64,000 nucleotides of DNA from Zopfochytrium polystomum (GCA_025765615.1 JAIVFJ010000224.1:37343-101342), one strand, 5' to 3'. Positions 19,052 through 31,290 are shown, numbered from the stretch's first letter. Numbers and translations are program-made. The notes: a model not told the origin generated them from the letters alone.

Positions 19052-22000
19052 ATGGATGACTCGTCATTGAAAGCACTTCACTTCGTGACGCGTTCCGGCA
19101 GCGCACTGACCCTCCACCCTCCTTTCGATCGTACCATCCGGAAATACGTCCTTACAAATCTGTCCAGCGAAGTTGACGCAGTGGTCGTGACTGCGTCGCC
19201 AACGGAGCCTGACGCGTTCGTGCAGGTCCTGAAGTCCCAAAGCAACGGACAGGTCAATATACCTGTAGGGTCAACAGATGTTGAGGTCAGGTGTGAAGCA
19301 TCAGACGGCAGCGTCTCTGTAACAGTCGTTCACGTTACAAGGCCTTCACGTAAGTGTGTGCGAACGTTTTCGCTAAGGTCACAATTAAAGCAACGGTGCT
19401 ATCCCGCAACCACGCAGCGAGCGACGCGACTCTCGGGTCGTTCAAGTCTTCGACTGGAGTACTCTTCCCAGATTTTCATCGACTCGAGCTCGACTACGTC
19501 CTTCGCGTCGGTGAGTGCCGCGAGATCGCGGCCCCACGGTATCTGATTTCCCGTGTAAGGTGCAACCACCGATAGAGTCGTTTTCCAGCCGTCAGCGACG
19601 GACCCGAAGGCAACTGTTAGCATGAGCAAAACGTCACTCGACGCGATTGGCTGCGAAGACACGGATATCACTTGCACTGTCCGCTCAGCGAATGGTTCGG
19701 CTACAACAACATACACAGTTTGCGTTCGGAAAGGTAAGGCAGTGCTTTGATTTTTTCAGTCCACGTGTGAATGTTATATTCAGTAAAGAATGCGTTTGGT
19801 TTGGAGCAGAGCTGCCGCCCTTTGGGGATCTTCTTCAAGACTCAACCGTTGTTTCCCAGCAACACCCTCTGTGCGTCGTTTGCCTGAATCTGGTCTACTC
19901 GCCCCGTCGCCCACCTAACGCAGCCTGCAATCACGCGTTCTGCGAGCAGTGTTTCAGTCTGTTCCCACAACTTGCCCCAACACCTCCAAAGCCAAACGCA
20001 TCGAACACGTGCCCCATTTGTCGAGCGGGCGGAGGCGAATGTGAAGCACCGCTGGATGATGGGGGTGGGACAAGACGCGAAGCGCCTCCATCAAACAAGT
20101 TGGCATCAACTTCCGAGCAACCTCCCTTTCATGGCATCACCACTCGGTGTCCATTCTCCTGTCCAGAGACATCCGGTGCGACAATACCCTTGCAGAGCCT
20201 TGCTTCTCATGTTGCAAACGACTGCAAGGCCTTCGCTTCGCTTGCTAAAGCGCTTCGAGGACACACGGGCTGTTCGGCGTGCGCAGGATCTGCGTGGGCG
20301 TCCGCTGCTGTAATCTCCGGTGGAGGTAGTGGACCCGGCATTGCATGCGTTGCCCCTTGTGCAGCTTGCGGTCGAGCGGTGCGAGCAGATAGGATGGAAG
20401 CACATCAGGCGCACTGGTGCTTGGCGGCAAGAGATGGCGGAGGCGAGGAAAAGAACACCGAGGTGCCTTCCGCCGCGTCGGGGACCGTTTCAAGAATGAA
20501 GCCGTGGGAAAAAACCTTTCTTTCTAAAAGCAAAGCCGCTGGAGAGGGCTGTACCAATGGCAGCTATTCCGTTGACGCTTGCGCTAGCGCTGCCGAGGAG
20601 AAAAAGCGCACTTACGTGGCAATGTTAGATCGATGGCGGTCTGGAACGTACAAACTAGGGCCGGATGCTGTGGATATTCTCAAGGAATGCGCTTCGTGGG
20701 TATCCGCTGGAATGACGGCGACAGAGGAAAAGATTGGTGGTGTCGTCGGTGCAAACTTGCACGCAATGATGGGGTGGCTCGTTGAGGAGATCGATATGGT
20801 GGAAGACCTCCTAGGCAAGGAAGAGAAGATTTCAGCTGGAGCTGTGGGTAGAGAGGAGGAAAATGCAGCCGCAGCGGACGGGTTCATGAGTGACGAGGTG
20901 GACGGACTGCTTCTTGGACTTGGGGTTCCTCCGAGCGCATCCGATGCGGCCAAATTGACGGCCATGGATAAGGAATACCACCGATTACTGGGACTGGGAC
21001 ACAATGATCAGGCGGCCGAAGTCCAAGGGCTCTATTCCTGGAAAGCTAAACAGGCAGCGTCGAAAACAAAGACAGAAACGGAATCTGTGGATATTGGAAC
21101 TTTTGAATCGACACGAAATAGTTCGGTCGATTTAGCTATGAGCAAGTATGAGCAAGCCCTCAATGTTGAAAGGGAAAGCGGCGAAGTGCATTTTCACTTG
21201 GGTAGGTTGAACATAATATCAGGGAGTGCATCGCGGGCCGTTCCACACTTGAAGAAAGCCCTTGGACTGAAGCCTCTGTTGCCGAATGGCGAACTTTTCT
21301 TGGTAAGACTCCCTTCATGCTTGCTCCCCCAACCTTTCAGGCTTGATTGATATTAAATTATGCAGGCGGTTGCTCTCGTTTTATCCACAGATGATCCCAA
21401 AGAAGCAGCTCTGAACGATCTTGTGGTTGCTCTTAAAGAGGCGAAACTAATGAGATCGGTACAGCAGTGGGCGAAGATAGCTTCTTTCGATTTTCGTTGC
21501 AGCAGCGGGTTGACTCTTGTCGATGACATTCACAACCCCATACACCCACTTTACTGCTTGCTTCCCCTCGCCCTGGCGGCGGGTCATATCCTACAGGGCA
21601 GTACCAAAGCAGCAATCGGAAGTCTGCAGTCGCAACTCGCCGACATACCTACACACGGAAATGCCGGATTCAGTAAGTCGGGATTCCAAAGAAATAGCCG
21701 AGCCACTGTCGGCCTACTGAAAGGTCTATTTGAGACGCGAAGGATAATTGGCCAACTTCTCATGGATCGACCCCAACCTCACTTGTTGGAATCCATTGAT
21801 GCCTTCAACTGCAACAGCATCGTACCTGCCTCGCGTGCCCTCCTTGCAGACGGTTTGCAGAAACACAGCGCGCTTCTAACGCTGCTGGAGAAAATTGCCG
21901 AAACAGCGGCCTTCCGAAGGCCTTGCAGGCCGCTTCCCTTGGCTTGGGTCGGCCGCGCTAAGTTGGAGCTGGCAGAATTGGATGTGAAGGATAACTTAGG

Positions 22001-23128
22001 CAAGGTGGACGAGTCAATTGTATGCTTCGAGGCCGCCCTATCTGTGGAGGAATCAAGTGATATGAGAATTGCATTGGACCGGCTCCGCGGGTCGTGCGAA
22101 TGGTTTGTTAAGTTAGAAAGGGAAGCCTCACAGCGGGATAAGTGGATTGGGGCCGCTTTGGCAGGGACCGCGGGAAGTAGCAAAAAGGAGGTGAAAAAAG
22201 CAGCTGGAGGCGGTGCTGTGGCAAAAAAACCTGGAGTGGGGCCGGTTGCGCAGCCAGGGAAGCGCCCAAATGTGGCGGACAAAAAGCCAGGAGCCAACCC
22301 AAAAGGGCAGGCTTTGCCAGGAATCACAGGGGGAGCTACGAAAAAACCAAATCCTGGCCAACCCGTTGGAGGCCCAACGGCGAAGGCAAATGCACCTAAA
22401 GCCAATGGAAATGTTGGATTCGGAACGCAGGCGACTCACCAACCGAAGACTGGGCCTGTAACAGTTTCGGCCCATGCTGAAACTAGTCCTGTTACGACCA
22501 TCGCGCCTCTCGCGCCTCCACCCAGTCTGAATTTGAGCCGGGTCTTTGAGGCACGCATTGGTCTGGCACGGGCTCTCACTCGCCGCTTGAACAGCAACCC
22601 GGCAACAGAAGGAGACCAAATTCAGCGAATTGAGGGGTTATACCGATCGGCAATCGAGATAAATCCTACCTCTCACGATGCACATATCGAACTGGGGTAT
22701 TTGCTTGAGCGGAGAGTCAGTCCTGCAGCCGCAAGGGCTGTTTACGCTGGTTTTCCGTTCCAAGAGATGGGAGACGCTACTCCACAAGAAGACGACTTGT
22801 TCTTGTATTCCGAGGCTGCAAGACTTCTTATGAAAGAAAAGCGGTCGGTGTGCGGGCGATTGGAACCAAACTTGTCTGGCGTCTGAGTGCGGTGTTGGCA
22901 ACTAATCCTCTAATTTTCTGGAATTTCAGGTATCAAGACCCAGTTTTGGAGAAAGCTCTCATCGCAGAAGGAAGAGCGATGGGAATGGCAACACTTGAAA
23001 AATATGTTGCAGCACTGGACGCCGCCAGCGAGTACAAGCTCCTCATGCGCGTGTACGCAGGGGTGAACAAGAAGGCTGTGGACGACCCAGACCTCGTGCC
23101 ATTCTTCAAGGCGAAGTTTTGGATGTGA
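19052..23128 (+). CDS. Cadherin-like beta-sandwich / RING finger / TPR protein
   Basis: Six exons are inferred: 19052-19349, 19418-19510, 19578-19733, 19810-21302, 21366-22843 and 22930-23128. All phases agree and give 1,238 residues. Residues ~1-182 hold two cadherin-like beta-sandwich repeats (PF12733 style: HPPFDRTIRKYVLTNL, later FPDFHRLELDYVLRV and SATTTYTVCVRK). A RING finger follows at ~205-262 (CVVC, CNHAFCEQC, CPIC), then TRAF-like or C2HC zinc motifs (CPFSCPET...HVANDC; CAACGRAV...HQAHWC). TPR-like helices occur at ~640-685 (MSKYEQALNVERESGEVHFH) and again near the C-terminus (YRSAIEINPTSHDAHIELGY). A Lys/Gly/Pro-rich linker separates them. It is probably an E3 ubiquitin ligase that recruits partners through its TPRs. 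The domain combination is unusual. Confidence 0.82.
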
Positions 23129-23343
23129 TGTCAGTTCCCGGCCAGGCGGGTTACTGAGTGGGTGCGTAACGCCCCTACAATACTACAGGAGGTCAGATTC
23201 TGCGAATGTTTTGACTATTGAGAACTTTGCTTTGAGTTACCAGCCAGATATGTACAATAATATTCACGTCGATTTGAATACCACCCAGATTGAAGTTTTC
23301 ATAGGAGAGTAGCAAAGGATCGGGCTTCGGAAAGGGGTAGTAA
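23129..23343. other. 3' flank of the RING/TPR gene
   Basis: AT-rich sequence without an open frame marks the change from the gene-dense block to the transposon-rich region. Confidence 0.4.
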
Positions 23344-24026
23344 CTAGTTCCCACGCACACGCACAGGGGATAAATTACGAGCCTGTTTAAGCACAACCCC
23401 TCCTGCCTTGACATCGTGCTCTTCACGAACTACACAGTGAGGACTCTGGCACTTGAAAACTGAGGCTCTCCCAAATTGACAATATCGAATGCATTTGTCA
23501 CATAATGAAGTCAAAAATGCCTCACTGGGATTGGAAAGAGGATGCAGATTTCTCCCCTTTCGGAAAGTCTTGATTTTTTCACGCTGACGTGCTGGAGCAA
23601 GTGCTGCGCCGAACGAGTCCCAGCTGGACAAAAAAAGTTACAGCATTAGATTTTCTACACAAAAAAATGGCAAGAGCATACCAGATACATTCCTCTGAGC
23701 CCTTTAATTGTGAATTCTGGGAGAATATAGGTGTGAAATAGTCCCAGGCAAGCATGTGAATGAGCCAGCTCCAGGGAGTATTTGTTCTTCTTCTGCTGAA
23801 TTTGTCCAATCTCTCAAGATTGATTTGGAATATGCCTCCTTTCCATGAAACGTTGAGCCTCTAGCAGCTTCTTCTGTGCAGCCAATAGTTTCTGACTCAT
23901 GCCAAGGCAGCTGCCTGTAGAACACTTGAAAGTGCAGTGATGTTTTTGGGCGGAACTGACTGGTTGGCAGCAAGAGGCACACGTTACAAGACTAAAATTA
24001 AGTCTAAATATTAGAGAAACGACCAA
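23344..24026 (-). pseudogene. Fragmented Cys/His-rich ORFs of unknown origin
   Basis: Three overlapping minus-strand frames (about 23,814-24,026, 23,579-23,809 and 23,344-23,631) carry linked Cys/His-rich peptides: CASCCQPVSSAQKHHCTFKC, then CIRYCQFGRASVFKCQSPHC. Cys pairs such as these suggest zinc-binding modules of a transposon or a decayed gene. No single frame is open across them and no splice joint was convincing. The family is not recognised. Confidence 0.3.
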
Positions 24027-25075
24027 AATCGATTCCTCTTTCTAATAGAGTCATACTTATCATCTGAAAAAATGCAATGTGTTGTACCAAATCACAGTAA
24101 AGACAGAGGCAAGGAACCCAAACTATGACCAACACCTTATGTGAGGTACTTGAGAATCTCATACCAGCGTAATGATGAGGTTGTCTTTGCTACCTGGCGT
24201 GATCGACTTGAAGATTGATCAGCAGGTAAAGGAAGGAGTATGTCAATAATAGATTCACAAAGAAAGCAAAAGGTCTTACAGTTTCAAGTGTAGGAGATTT
24301 TAATTTTCTTGTTTAATTCCTTCAACTATAAGAGATCTATTTGTACTTTCTTTCAAAAGTTATCATGTCCACTGTCCCATGGACATTTCACAGGGACAAA
24401 TTTCAAGAGGCCATTTCAAAAGTATCTGCCAGATCTGTCGACATACAAGACAATAGATACATCACAAATATTGAAACTAAACTGGCATGCACCTTTGGAG
24501 TGGAAATATCCCACATCTTCTGGAAGATGTTCTCTGCCAAAACTTTCAGGCTTGTGCTGTTTTATCTCAGATGATGTCCATCAAATACAGAGCTGGCTCT
24601 ATAGGTGCTTCTGACACCCCATAAGCTGTGGTATCGGCGTGTCATCATCACTGGAAGATGATTGAGCAGATAGGGCAGCCACCACCTTTTGGGTGATAAG
24701 TGGAACCTTCAACACTTGGTTCCCTATATTGGACAGGAGAAATTCGCCATCTGCTATGTCACCTAAAACTGAAGTCCAGCTGCACTGCAGGCGTTTGTAG
24801 GTGACAGCAGCAAAGTGGCAGTTTTTTTCCGTCTGATGACCCCACCACAAGTGGAATTCTTTTGCATTGCTACACAGTCCCCATCAGTAGCCACACAAGC
24901 GCTACTGCAACTCGACCCTCCCAGTCCATCTTCTTTGTTAACTGGCCTTCCCCAACCACCGTTTTCACACCCACACCTTTCCCACTCCTCACTTCCCGCT
25001 ACTCCACTTTCAATCCAGCGCCCTCCACACATCCCTGCTTTCAATCAATTGACGTGCCCCTCCTCCCTGCTGCCC
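24027..25075. other. AT-rich region with no supported gene
   Basis: Small ORFs on both strands (for example 24,599-24,850 minus and 24,341-24,574 plus) show no family resemblance. Base composition is lower in GC than the gene block, consistent with old repeats. Confidence 0.4.
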
Positions 25076-25215
25076 TTGCTCATACCCACCCATCCTTGAC
25101 CTTTGACACTGATGGCTCCCTTTGCAATGAGGGCTTCATGGCTGGATCTGTTGTTTGCCACGAGCTTAACTTTGAATTTTCTTTCGCCCTCCCATTCACT
25201 AAATGTCATTTCTAA
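25076..25215 (+). pseudogene. Possible retroelement RNase H-like fragment
   Basis: The end of an open frame reads PSLTFDTDGSLCNEGFMAGS. The FxTDGS...GxAG pattern is that of the first strand of the RNase H fold in non-LTR retrotransposons. Only this strand is present before a stop, so it is at best a short relic, and the assignment is weak. Confidence 0.25.
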
Positions 25216-25329
25216 GAAATTTGATTCGTTTTCTACGAAACTCCCCCCCTTCCCCCTGTTAAAATTCGGGCTTGAGCGGAGCAATTGGGGGTCGAGTAGG
25301 AGGAGAAGCAGACGCATGAAGGAAGGCAG

Positions 25330-26260
25330 GACAAGTCAGGTTTTTTCTCCGATTAATTGTCCTTATTTTCTTGCAAGGGTATATTCCAACACTAACCTTT
25401 GCAAAAGCGCCTTTAAGCCAAATCTGCTTTAAAGAAACGGAGTGAGAGGATTTAAAACACCACTAAAACTGTGGCAGGGTAAGGAAAGGAACCTTATCCG
25501 GGGAGGCACTGCTGAGGAGTGTACTGGGGAAAACAAAGGGCTGCCAACAATGGCGAGATGAAAGAAGGAAAACTACTTGGGCCCCATCCTAGAGCCTAAC
25601 CATCTACTCTACCCTTGCGTGCCATGCGTGCCCTCCATGTGGTGCAGTGCACCACGCTCCTCTTCTCGTTGTCCAGATCTGTTTCGGATGAAAGTAGTCT
25701 TCGCAGCAGTTTGCCTCAACTCAACCAGTCCAAGCAGCATTTGGCTCTCAAAAACCATATGGTCTCGAAGGAGGCGGGCTGCTCAAATAAGGGACATGAT
25801 CAGCCTGCATGGGTCCTTCTTCAGCAAGCGACTGGATTGTGGGTGTCAAAGTCAAATGTGGTGTGAAGGTTGTTGCTGGCCTCAAGCTCCCACTGAGTTC
25901 ACTAAGACAGTACACTCTGCTGCTATTGGTGATGTTGGGACTCTTGAGTGCTGACAACTGCACTGGCGTCCAGTCAATCGCTCCCCCCTGCGAACAGCAT
26001 TTGAGTTCTGGATGCTGAGCTGCTGTGCTGGTGTTGCAAGCAAAGTTGCATGTGGGTGGCACCGCTTGAAAAGCTGAGGGTCTGAGGCTCCTAGTAACTG
26101 AGTGTGACGAAACCAGATAGGGACATGTTGTCAGTGGCCTTGTGCGATTCACACGCAAACAACACATCTTGCAGGTCAGGGGTATTGACAGCAACAGGCA
26201 TATCATTTGACATGGCTGGTTCCACTGCATCAGTGGACCTTACGCCCCTAGTGATGTGAG
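25330..26260 (-). pseudogene. Degenerate Ty1/copia pol 3' part (RNase H region)
   Basis: On the minus strand, peptides such as CSQGGAIDWTPVQLSA followed by VYCLSELS are a decayed form of the copia RNase H motif (GGAIxW, then AEYxALSE). The DNA at ~25,334-25,460 and 25,880-26,030 matches the degenerate copia at ~35,870-36,030 and 36,080-36,200, so both come from one family. The downstream block near 26,200-26,255 also matches ~37,965-38,030. Frames are broken and extra sequence interrupts the homology. Confidence 0.55.
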
Positions 26261-26774
26261 TACTCCAAGCTATCATGGCGCAGAGCTTCCCCCCCATGGG
26301 GCTCTCACCATCTGCAGCCACCAAAATGTCTGCGCTGGACTGAGAGACAAGCCTCGAAGCTGCTGGGCCCACCACACCTAGTGCTGCTGGAAGGACAGTC
26401 CCCAACCACACCAGTGGCGTCTTTTGCTGTGGCTTCCTATGCACTATGCAGAGATGGTGTTGGTGGGTTGGCACAGGCATCAGTCCTGTAGATCCTTTGT
26501 GGTTTTGTTGGAGGAAGGAAGGAGCAGTTAGAGCTTGGAAGTGAATAAAGGCTTAACGTTGCAGGATTGGGGGTTGTTTTGCCACTGCTGGGGTCTCCCC
26601 CTTTTCCTGGGTGTTGTTGGAGAGAGATTGAGGTGGCTTCAAGATGCTGTTATCAATTTGCGAAGCAGATGCTTGTCTGGCATGTCAAAGTGCTGGGGGC
26701 TGCTGCAAAGGCAGTGCCCTGCCAGGATGAGGGATGGTAGCTGGTGAGCCATGGTTGGGGTTGTTTTTGGTGTC
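26261..26774. other. Repeat-rich region with no intact gene
   Basis: The minus-strand frame at 26,091-26,480 partly overlaps the copia relic but has no recognisable domain beyond it. T/G-rich sequence at 26,560-26,760 carries no gene. Confidence 0.35.
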
Positions 26775-26865
26775 CAGGACAGATCGTGACTGGCGGTCAC
26801 TATAGGTTCAGGTCTGTCTTGTGCCTCTTGCTGCTAACCAGTGAGTTCTGCCTAACAGGCGCATG
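26775..26865. repeat. Dispersed repeat, copy 1
   Basis: A block reading ggttcaggtctgtcttgtgc, then ctcttgctgctaaccagt, recurs at about 31,213-31,285, 42,570-42,650 and 53,258-53,310. Its neighbourhood is transposon-derived at each site. It could be part of an untranslated region or terminal repeat of one element family. Confidence 0.6.
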
Positions 26866-26999
26866 GTGCCTGTTGGAACCCTCTTGGTCCGCATCAGGAA
26901 AACGACTTTGCAGAGGTGTATCAGTGACGCAAACAGGGCCCATCGGGGATGACCGCAGCAAACAGGTTCAAAGACAGACAAAAAGGACAAAAACCTAAT

Positions 27000-27942
27000 C
27001 GAGTAGACACACAAGTGGACATAGTAAATGTACTTTTTGTAGAAAATTCAGATGTAGGATGTTCAGACATTATAGTGCACCCCAGTTCGTGCACACTGTG
27101 AGCACGCTGAGTGCTGTGGTTCTTATCCCCACCGGTGTTATGCTTTTGCTCGACATTGAGCTGAGTGCACGTGCCTTGAAGTAAGTCCGCAGAGTCACCT
27201 TAGCTTCCCTGCCGTAACAACAGATTGTGCATATTTTCTAGTTCATAATTGGACTCTTCCTGTGAAGCCCAGGCTGCGTGGTGCACACTGTGCAACAACA
27301 TTGATTAGGTCAAGGCCCTTGTCTTCCAGGTGCTTGGTGTATGCAAAGGCTCATTTGCTCCTTCTTTGAGTGGGCAATCTCGCTGGGCATCTGCACACAT
27401 GTCCCATGAATAAGCCAGGTCTGCTAAAGGGTCTTATCTCCGCAGAATGGGCAGAAGCTATGTATCTCCTTTTTTCATTATTTGTTGAGCTTCCTTGGCG
27501 ATGCTGGTGGAGTTGTTTTCTTCTCCACATACCATGGAGAGGAGCTGCAGATCCATTCTTCTCCGGTGATCCTCGGTTTTGTACAGCAACGGTGATTGTG
27601 GAGGAAACACGTGTGGAAAATGGGGATGTGGATTCAGATGGGTACTTCTATGCCCCAAGCTGTTCTCGTCTTTACGTTGTTCTTTTCCTTTTCCCCATCA
27701 AGGCGTGAACCTGTTTTTTTTCTTTCTTTTATCGTTTTAGAATCAGAAGTGCTGTGTATGGCAGACAGGTGCGGAACGGAGCGGAAGTCCCAGACATTGG
27801 GGTTCAGAAAAGTGCAGAAAACAAATGAACACAAATGCAGATCACTTGAAAAGACTACTGAGGTAAAGTTAAGTGAAGAGGCGGAATGTCGTATGTCGGT
27901 ATGTCCAATCAGCGCCAAAACGAAAACGAAAGACAGGACCTC
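27000..27942. other. Intergenic, no gene supported
   Basis: AT-balanced sequence with several short overlapping ORFs, none with family features. It is the 3' flank of the MFS transporter gene. Confidence 0.45.
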
Positions 27943-29423
27943 TCAGGCCTTTATCGCAGGTTTCTCTGCGCTCACTTCGACGAAAACAGCTTCAGCGTCA
28001 GGGATAACGTAAGGATACTTTTTGTTCAAAGATCTGAGCACCAACGATGTGAAGCAAGCAGTACTGAGGAACGCAATCGTTGTTGAGAAACCCTGGACAT
28101 ATCTAGGCTTGGTCGAGTCGGGCCATAAGAACGACCCGTAAATCGACGCTGAGTTGCCCATTGCGTTCACAAAGGCCTGGGCCACCGCGCGCTTCTCGCT
28201 CGGCCACACAATGACGTTGGACAGGAAAACCAGTGTGAGCATGCAAGAGGTCCAGACACCAGCGACCGCCAGACACAGGAAAGCGTAACGTACATGGTCG
28301 TCGTACGACACGACATCGACGACAAAGCTAATTGTCGCCACAAACGTGCACCCCGCAATGACGAGAGCACGATCCCCCGTCTTATCAGTGAACAGCCCGA
28401 GTGAGAGAATGGCGACCGCTGCCACCGTGTAGGGAGGGACTGTCATGTACTGGGCCGTGTTCCCCGAGTAACCCAGCTGCGTCATCAGCGTCGGGATGAA
28501 GTACTGAATAGTTTGCGAACCAGTGACCAGCATGAACAGCAATGTAAACATCCAAGTTCGCCAGTCCCCAAGTGTTTCGACCAGCGATGCAACGTGCCCG
28601 TGCGTTGCTCCAGGCCCGGCAGCCTGCCCGATGGAGTCTGCTAATAGTCGTGCTGTTGCGAGCTTCCGCTCCCCCTCTGTAAGCCAGCTTGTGTTCGACG
28701 GATAGTCCGGAAGGATGAAGAAGGCTGCAACACATCCCGCCACCGTACCGAGTCCTTCAACAATAAAGAGCCAACGCCAACCGGAGAGTCCGCCGACGCC
28801 CTCCATCGCACCAATAACAGAGCCAGCGATCAGCCCTCCGAACGCTCCGGACACAGCTGTGGCAGAGTAGTAGATTGCGAATCGCGAACCAAGCTCGGAC
28901 TTGCGATACCATGATGACAACAAGAACGCCACACCGGGCGCAAATCCAGACTCGATGAGGCCAATTACGAACCGAATGATAGCCACTTCCTGCCAGTTGT
29001 GTGTTGCGGCAAACGCTACGCTTACTGCGCCCCAGAGAAACCTTGCAGTGCCATTGAAGATAATTCAGAGAGAAGAAACCAAAACATTGCTTCGCCTTAC
29101 ATGAGGGTTGGAAGGTAAACGGAAGGCCTCACTCGAGTGAGGATCATATTGCTGGGGACTTCGCCAAGGACGTACCCAACAAAAAAAATGGTGAGGACAA
29201 TCGAGTACGCATTGGATGACATGCTGTACTCTTTTTCCATTCCGCCTGTCTTTGCGTTGCCGATGTTTGCTCTGTCGAGGTATGAAAGAACGTACATCAG
29301 GAAGACGGCAGGGAGCAGCCGCGAGTCGATTTTGCGAAGGAGTGCCTTTTCCTCGGGTGTGCCTGCACGGTAACTACGAAGTAGCTCCTCTGCATCGTAG
29401 TTTGGTTTTGGTTGTAGCGCCAT
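27943..29423 (-). CDS. MFS transporter, allantoate/nicotinate permease-like (ACS family)
   Basis: Two exons, 29101-29423 and 27943-29041, are joined by a 59-nt gtaagg...caag intron and give 473 residues. The N-terminus has the family signature: LLRKIDSRLLPAVFLMYVLS, then YLDRANIGNAK, and GYVLGEVPSNMILTRVRPS. Twelve hydrophobic segments are seen, with a central loop containing LPDYPSNTSWLTEGER. This is the anion:cation symporter (DAL5/TNA1-like) branch, which imports allantoate, nicotinate or related organic anions with protons at the plasma membrane. The substrate cannot be deduced. Length and topology are normal for the family, and the gene looks intact although it lies among transposon relics. 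A long GA repeat sits ~160 bp upstream of the start. Confidence 0.92.
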
Positions 29424-29581
29424 AGCAGGGGTCTGATTTTGAAACGGCTGTGGCGATTATCAACGGGGGGCCTGGCTGCTACGGAGATCTGCAAGGTAGA
29501 GGGCGACAGCCAACGAACGGATCGCGGGATGGGGGGAGAGACAGAGATGTCAATGTGGTCGCGTGGTTGGGACGAGGCGCA

Positions 29582-29611
29582 TTGGGGAGAGAGAGAGGGA
29601 GAGAGAGGGGG

Positions 29612-29652
<41 letters not shown>

Positions 29653-29704
29653 GAGACAGAGAGAGAGAGAGACAGAGAGAGAGAGAGAGACAGAGAGACA
29701 GAGA

Positions 29705-29766
<62 letters not shown>

Positions 29767-29767
29767 C
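29582..29767. repeat. GA/GACA microsatellite
   Basis: A (GA)n tract of about 185 bp with interspersed GACA units lies upstream of the minus-strand MFS gene. ORFs on both strands here are artefacts. Confidence 0.95.
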
Positions 29768-30087
29768 GATAAGCGTGATGAAGCAAAGCCTCACGCAACT
29801 CAAATTCCTGGAGCCTGACCCAGCCAACATATGAACGGCACTACCGATATGGACAGTCAAGTGCTCAGCACATACGTGCATGGGCTTCCCTGAAAGCAGT
29901 TCGAGTACTTTCTTTTCCTCTGTGGGTATTCGAATTACAAAAATTCCCGGTGCCAACGCGGTATTGCAACCCTCAAGGTTGATACATTCGGAAATCCTGT
30001 CCCGATGCAAATTCCGTAATGGACTAAGTACCAGCAAGTTCAGAATTGAGAGGACTTTCTGTTGATAGTTTTTGAGTCACAAGGAGT

Positions 30088-30236
30088 GGTGTGGTGGAGA
30101 TGCCTGACGACCCTGTAAGTCTGTAGCGCATGGGGTGGGTTTGCTGAGGTGATACCCGGACGAAGTCTATAACAGTTCACTGTTGATGCTCTTTCTCTTC
30201 CTGCTGGCCCCTTCAGGGCTAGAACAAAAAAAAAAA
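30088..30236 (+). repeat. SINE-like or terminal direct repeat, copy 1
   Basis: This block (from gtggtggagatgcctgac to gggctagaaca plus an A-run) is closely matched by 30,897-31,048. Both copies end in an A-tract, as SINE tails do. They flank a copia pol fragment in direct orientation, so a terminal-repeat role is an alternative. The outer flanks do not show an obvious target-site duplication. Confidence 0.6.
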
Positions 30237-30735
30237 TGGGACTAGCCACAAGCCGCTACAGCTCTTCACAAACACGCTTGAACCAGCTGCATACGCTGAC
30301 GCATCCTACGGGGGCAAACCTGGAGACTGCACATTGCACACTGGACATGCCGTTTTTCTCATGGACACTGCTGTCTCTTGGGTCTCACACAAACAACATT
30401 GCGTATCGCTATCCTCCACAGAAGCAGAATACACTCACCTTCTGACAACCCTTCCCACCCTCCCACTCCTTCATCCCACAGACCTTGTAACAGACCTTCA
30501 CAACCCTCTCAACCTTGCTGCACCACTTGTAGTCGCCAGCACTCCACTGACACTTGCCAAGGCATCTGGCTTTTGCACTCGAAGGCTTCTTCCAGATGGA
30601 TTGACCACTGCCTCAGCCGCATAAAACTTGTTGCAGACATTATCTGGCTTCACCACACAATAGAACTTCCCTCGTGCCAACAAGTACGAGCCACTTGTCA
30701 CCCATCTCCTGCTGAGCCCCCTGACACTCACTGAG
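30237..30735 (+). pseudogene. Ty1/copia RNase H and C-terminal fragment
   Basis: Plus-strand frames read AYADASYGGKPGD, then GHAVFLMDTAVSWVSHKQ, then CVSLSSTEAEYTHL. These are the RNase H core of copia pol (YADASxA, the AVSW strand and the SSTEAEY motif). A following frame has ASSRWIDHCLSRIKLVADII, the position of the catalytic-end IDxRxHFxRD segment in decayed form. The reverse transcriptase and everything upstream are missing. Frame changes occur, so it is not functional. Confidence 0.65.
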
Positions 30736-30896
30736 CCCACTCTTGCCTTTCACAACTTGACATGGGCAGAAGCCTAAACTGACTTATCCCAACCCTTTGA
30801 CTCTTCACAGCTGTTCCCCTCTCCCTCAGACTTACTTCTCTATTTTCTTGTTCCTGTGTTTGTCCCCTTCTCCTTTGATCATTGTGACTTTATGTG

Positions 30897-31048
30897 CGGT
30901 GGAGATGCCTGACAACCCTGTAAGTCCATAGTGCATGGGGTGGGTTTGCTGAGGTGATACCTGGACGTAGTCTATTGCAGTTCACCATTGATGGCTCTTT
31001 CTCTTCCTGCTGGCCCCTTCGAGGCCAGAACAATAAAAAAAAAAAATT
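30897..31048 (+). repeat. SINE-like or terminal direct repeat, copy 2
   Basis: Second copy of the block at 30,088-30,236, with the same 3' A-tract. Differences are mostly single-base substitutions. Downstream, 31,213-31,285 carries another copy of the dispersed repeat seen near 26.8 kb. Confidence 0.6.
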
Positions 31049-31212
31049 GTTGCTGGGCAAGCCTGACTGCCACAGGGCGATAACCTCTCCTATAGTTATC
31101 TGCTTTAGCAGAGGAGGAGGAAAATTGTTTACACTGTGTTTCCCTTTAGGTTTATACTGGGAGTATTTGTGGTCTGCACTGGAGGTGGCATCTCTTCCAA
31201 TGGGCATCATGC

Positions 31213-31290
31213 AGCACCGTAAATGGTAGTCACAAAGGCTCAGGTCTGTATTGTGCCTCTTACTACCACCCAATGAGCTCCGCCGAGCAG
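31213..31290. repeat. Dispersed repeat, copy 2
   Basis: This copy resembles 26,800-26,850 and 42,580-42,650 (ggctcaggtctgtattgtgc, then ctcttactaccaccca). Similarity to the 42.5-kb copy extends upstream (ctgggagtatttgt; atgggcatc), so the shared unit is at least ~150 bp. Confidence 0.55.

Noticed and set aside
21779..22405. 208-codon minus-strand ORF within the RING/TPR gene
   Set aside because: It overlaps a well-supported coding exon and has no recognisable domain.
29439..30037. ORFs of 120-246 codons over the GA repeat
   Set aside because: Peptides are SLSLSL or ERERER repeats from the microsatellite, with no start context or domains.
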